This document shows positions 63,333 through 64,000 of a DNA stretch of 64,000 nt, piece by piece; position 1 is the stretch's first letter, and each line of letters begins with the position of its first letter. The notes under the pieces were generated by a model. It was not told the DNA's origin. It was given only the letters and a program-made list of their open reading frames with translations, and did not search any database. A program made the translations under genes and the position numbers. This DNA is from Pollutibacter soli (lineage in GTDB: Bacteria; Bacteroidota; Bacteroidia; Chitinophagales; Chitinophagaceae): the NCBI GenBank assembly GCA_029269725.1, contig JARJHS010000012.1, positions 77,664 to 141,663 on the forward strand. Reading direction: 5' to 3'.

Positions 63333-63806
63333 ATGGAACAGAAATCGTTTTTAAGCAACGCCATCCCGGAAAATTCAAGAGCTATTCCCGGCGCATTATT
63401 TCATTTTCTCGCAACCGGGGAACAAACAGCTAACCAGTTTTCTCTCATTTATATTGAAGTACATAAAGGAAACGAACCACCGGCACATACGCATAAGAAT
63501 GAAGATGAGAGCTATTATATCCTGGAGGGAGAAATAAAGTTCTGGATAGGTGACACCGAATATCTCGCCAAAGCCGGGGATTTCATTCATCTGCCAAAAA
63601 ATATCCCGCATAAATTTGAATTGCAATCCGAATGTGTAAAGGAGTTGATGTGGATTGCGCCGGCGGATCTGGGCAAATGGTTTTGGGACAATAGTGTTCC
63701 ATCTCCCGATATGAAACCCTTGCCATTAATGAAAGAGCCACCTTCACCGGAATTGGTCAGCCATTTCGTGAAATCTCTTTCTGAATATGGTGTGGAGATG
63801 GTCTGA
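63333..63806 (+). CDS. Cupin domain-containing protein
   Basis: The 157-residue protein has the cupin barrel: the first motif with HTHKNEDESYYILEGEIKFW (about 50-69), the metal-binding His pair and Glu of the G(X)5HXH(X)3,4E type, and the second motif with GDFIHLPKNIPHKFELQ (about 85-101). Cupins include dioxygenases and sugar epimerases; a small-molecule binding or quercetinase-like role is possible. It is divergent from the MarR-type gene and is its probable target. Confidence 0.88.
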   Translation: MEQKSFLSNAIPENSRAIPGALFHFLATGEQTANQFSLIYIEVHKGNEPPAHTHKNEDESYYILEGEIKFWIGDTEYLAKAGDFIHLPKNIPHKFELQSECVKELMWIAPADLGKWFWDNSVPSPDMKPLPLMKEPPSPELVSHFVKSLSEYGVEMV

Positions 63807-63927
63807 AAATGTATTTTTGAAATAGTCTAATGGGAGATGGGTCGCAAAAAAATGGAAGGACACGGTTCCATTTTTTGCGGGAAATGCATTTATCAGTTTT
63901 TCGCATCTTTGCCGTACAAATCCTTTT

Positions 63928-64000
63928 ATGTACGAAGTCTTCTTCCGTAGTTTCAATGAGAGAGTCTCCCTTACAAAGGAAGAAGAGGAATTTGTAAAGC
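63928..64000 (+). CDS. Crp/Fnr family regulator, 5' part, cut by the window edge
   Basis: ATG 63928 starts MYEVFFRSFNERVSLTKEEEEF, which looks like the first helix of a Crp/Fnr-type cyclic nucleotide-binding protein. CATCTTTG at 63904-63911 is one base from a -7 box. The frame stays open to the edge of the window. Identity from 24 residues is only suggestive. Confidence 0.5.
   Translation, partial: MYEVFFRSFNERVSLTKEEEEFVK

Overview
The window comes from a bacterium of the phylum Bacteroidota, most likely a member of Chitinophagaceae or a near relative. The family assignment is inference. The phylum rests on several things visible in the sequence: a type IX secretion C-terminal sorting domain, a two-component sensor of the Reg_prop/Y_Y_Y type, a TonB-type outer-membrane beta-barrel with a carboxypeptidase-like N-terminal domain, many lipoproteins, and promoters of the Bacteroidota -33/-7 type (TTG, about 20 bp, TAnnTTTG). 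The gene content is chromosomal and accessory. I see no rRNA, tRNA, ribosomal proteins, phage, transposase or CRISPR array.

Layout. 0-6 kb: a T9SS cargo protein, a modular tail-fibre-like surface protein, a DinB protein, a decayed membrane-protein gene, then a large palindrome-rich repeat field with a roughly 380 bp unit in three copies. 6-12 kb: a SIMPL protein converging on a two-gene unit (sugar isomerase and a giant lipoprotein cytochrome), then a frameshifted membrane-protein remnant. 12-17.6 kb: an orphan Hcp, a 6 x 171 bp tandem array, an M61 peptidase, an esterase, and a Lys/Ala-rich histone-H1-like protein. 18-30 kb: many small stress or small-molecule genes (GlxA-type regulator, SRPBCC pair, Crp/Fnr, three VOC proteins, DinB, DUF4386, metallo-hydrolase, a methylenetetrahydrofolate reductase-like protein, AraC, DUF4269). 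30-42.5 kb: a Reg_prop sensor whose kinase part has lost its phosphorylatable His, a methyltransferase, a serine hydrolase, two alpha/beta hydrolases, an acetyltransferase and an LtaS-like sulfatase whose 3' end is followed by five decaying tandem copies of itself. 44-50 kb: a compact minus-strand unit of response regulator, histidine kinase, PAP2 phosphatase, TonB-type barrel and EamA permease. 50-64 kb: lipoprotein, hairpin array, GxxExxY protein, aldo/keto reductase, IorAB-type molybdenum oxidoreductase, DinB, small ORFs, PhnB-like protein, hydrolase, a second hairpin array, a second serine hydrolase, a broken lipoprotein gene, and a divergent marR/cupin pair with a clear operator. A Crp/Fnr gene runs off the right edge.

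The strongest signal not explained by ordinary genes is the density and variety of structured intergenic repeats: at least five unrelated tandem arrays and several dispersed palindrome families, plus AT-rich short-period repeats at many gene ends. One hairpin family sits at two separate convergent gene junctions (6.9 kb and 59.7-60.4 kb), which suggests a bidirectional-terminator or REP-like role. Three genes look broken by frameshift or nonsense changes; sequencing error is the alternative. Repeat counts, spacings and motifs were read directly from the sequence. All family assignments come from motif recognition without database searches.
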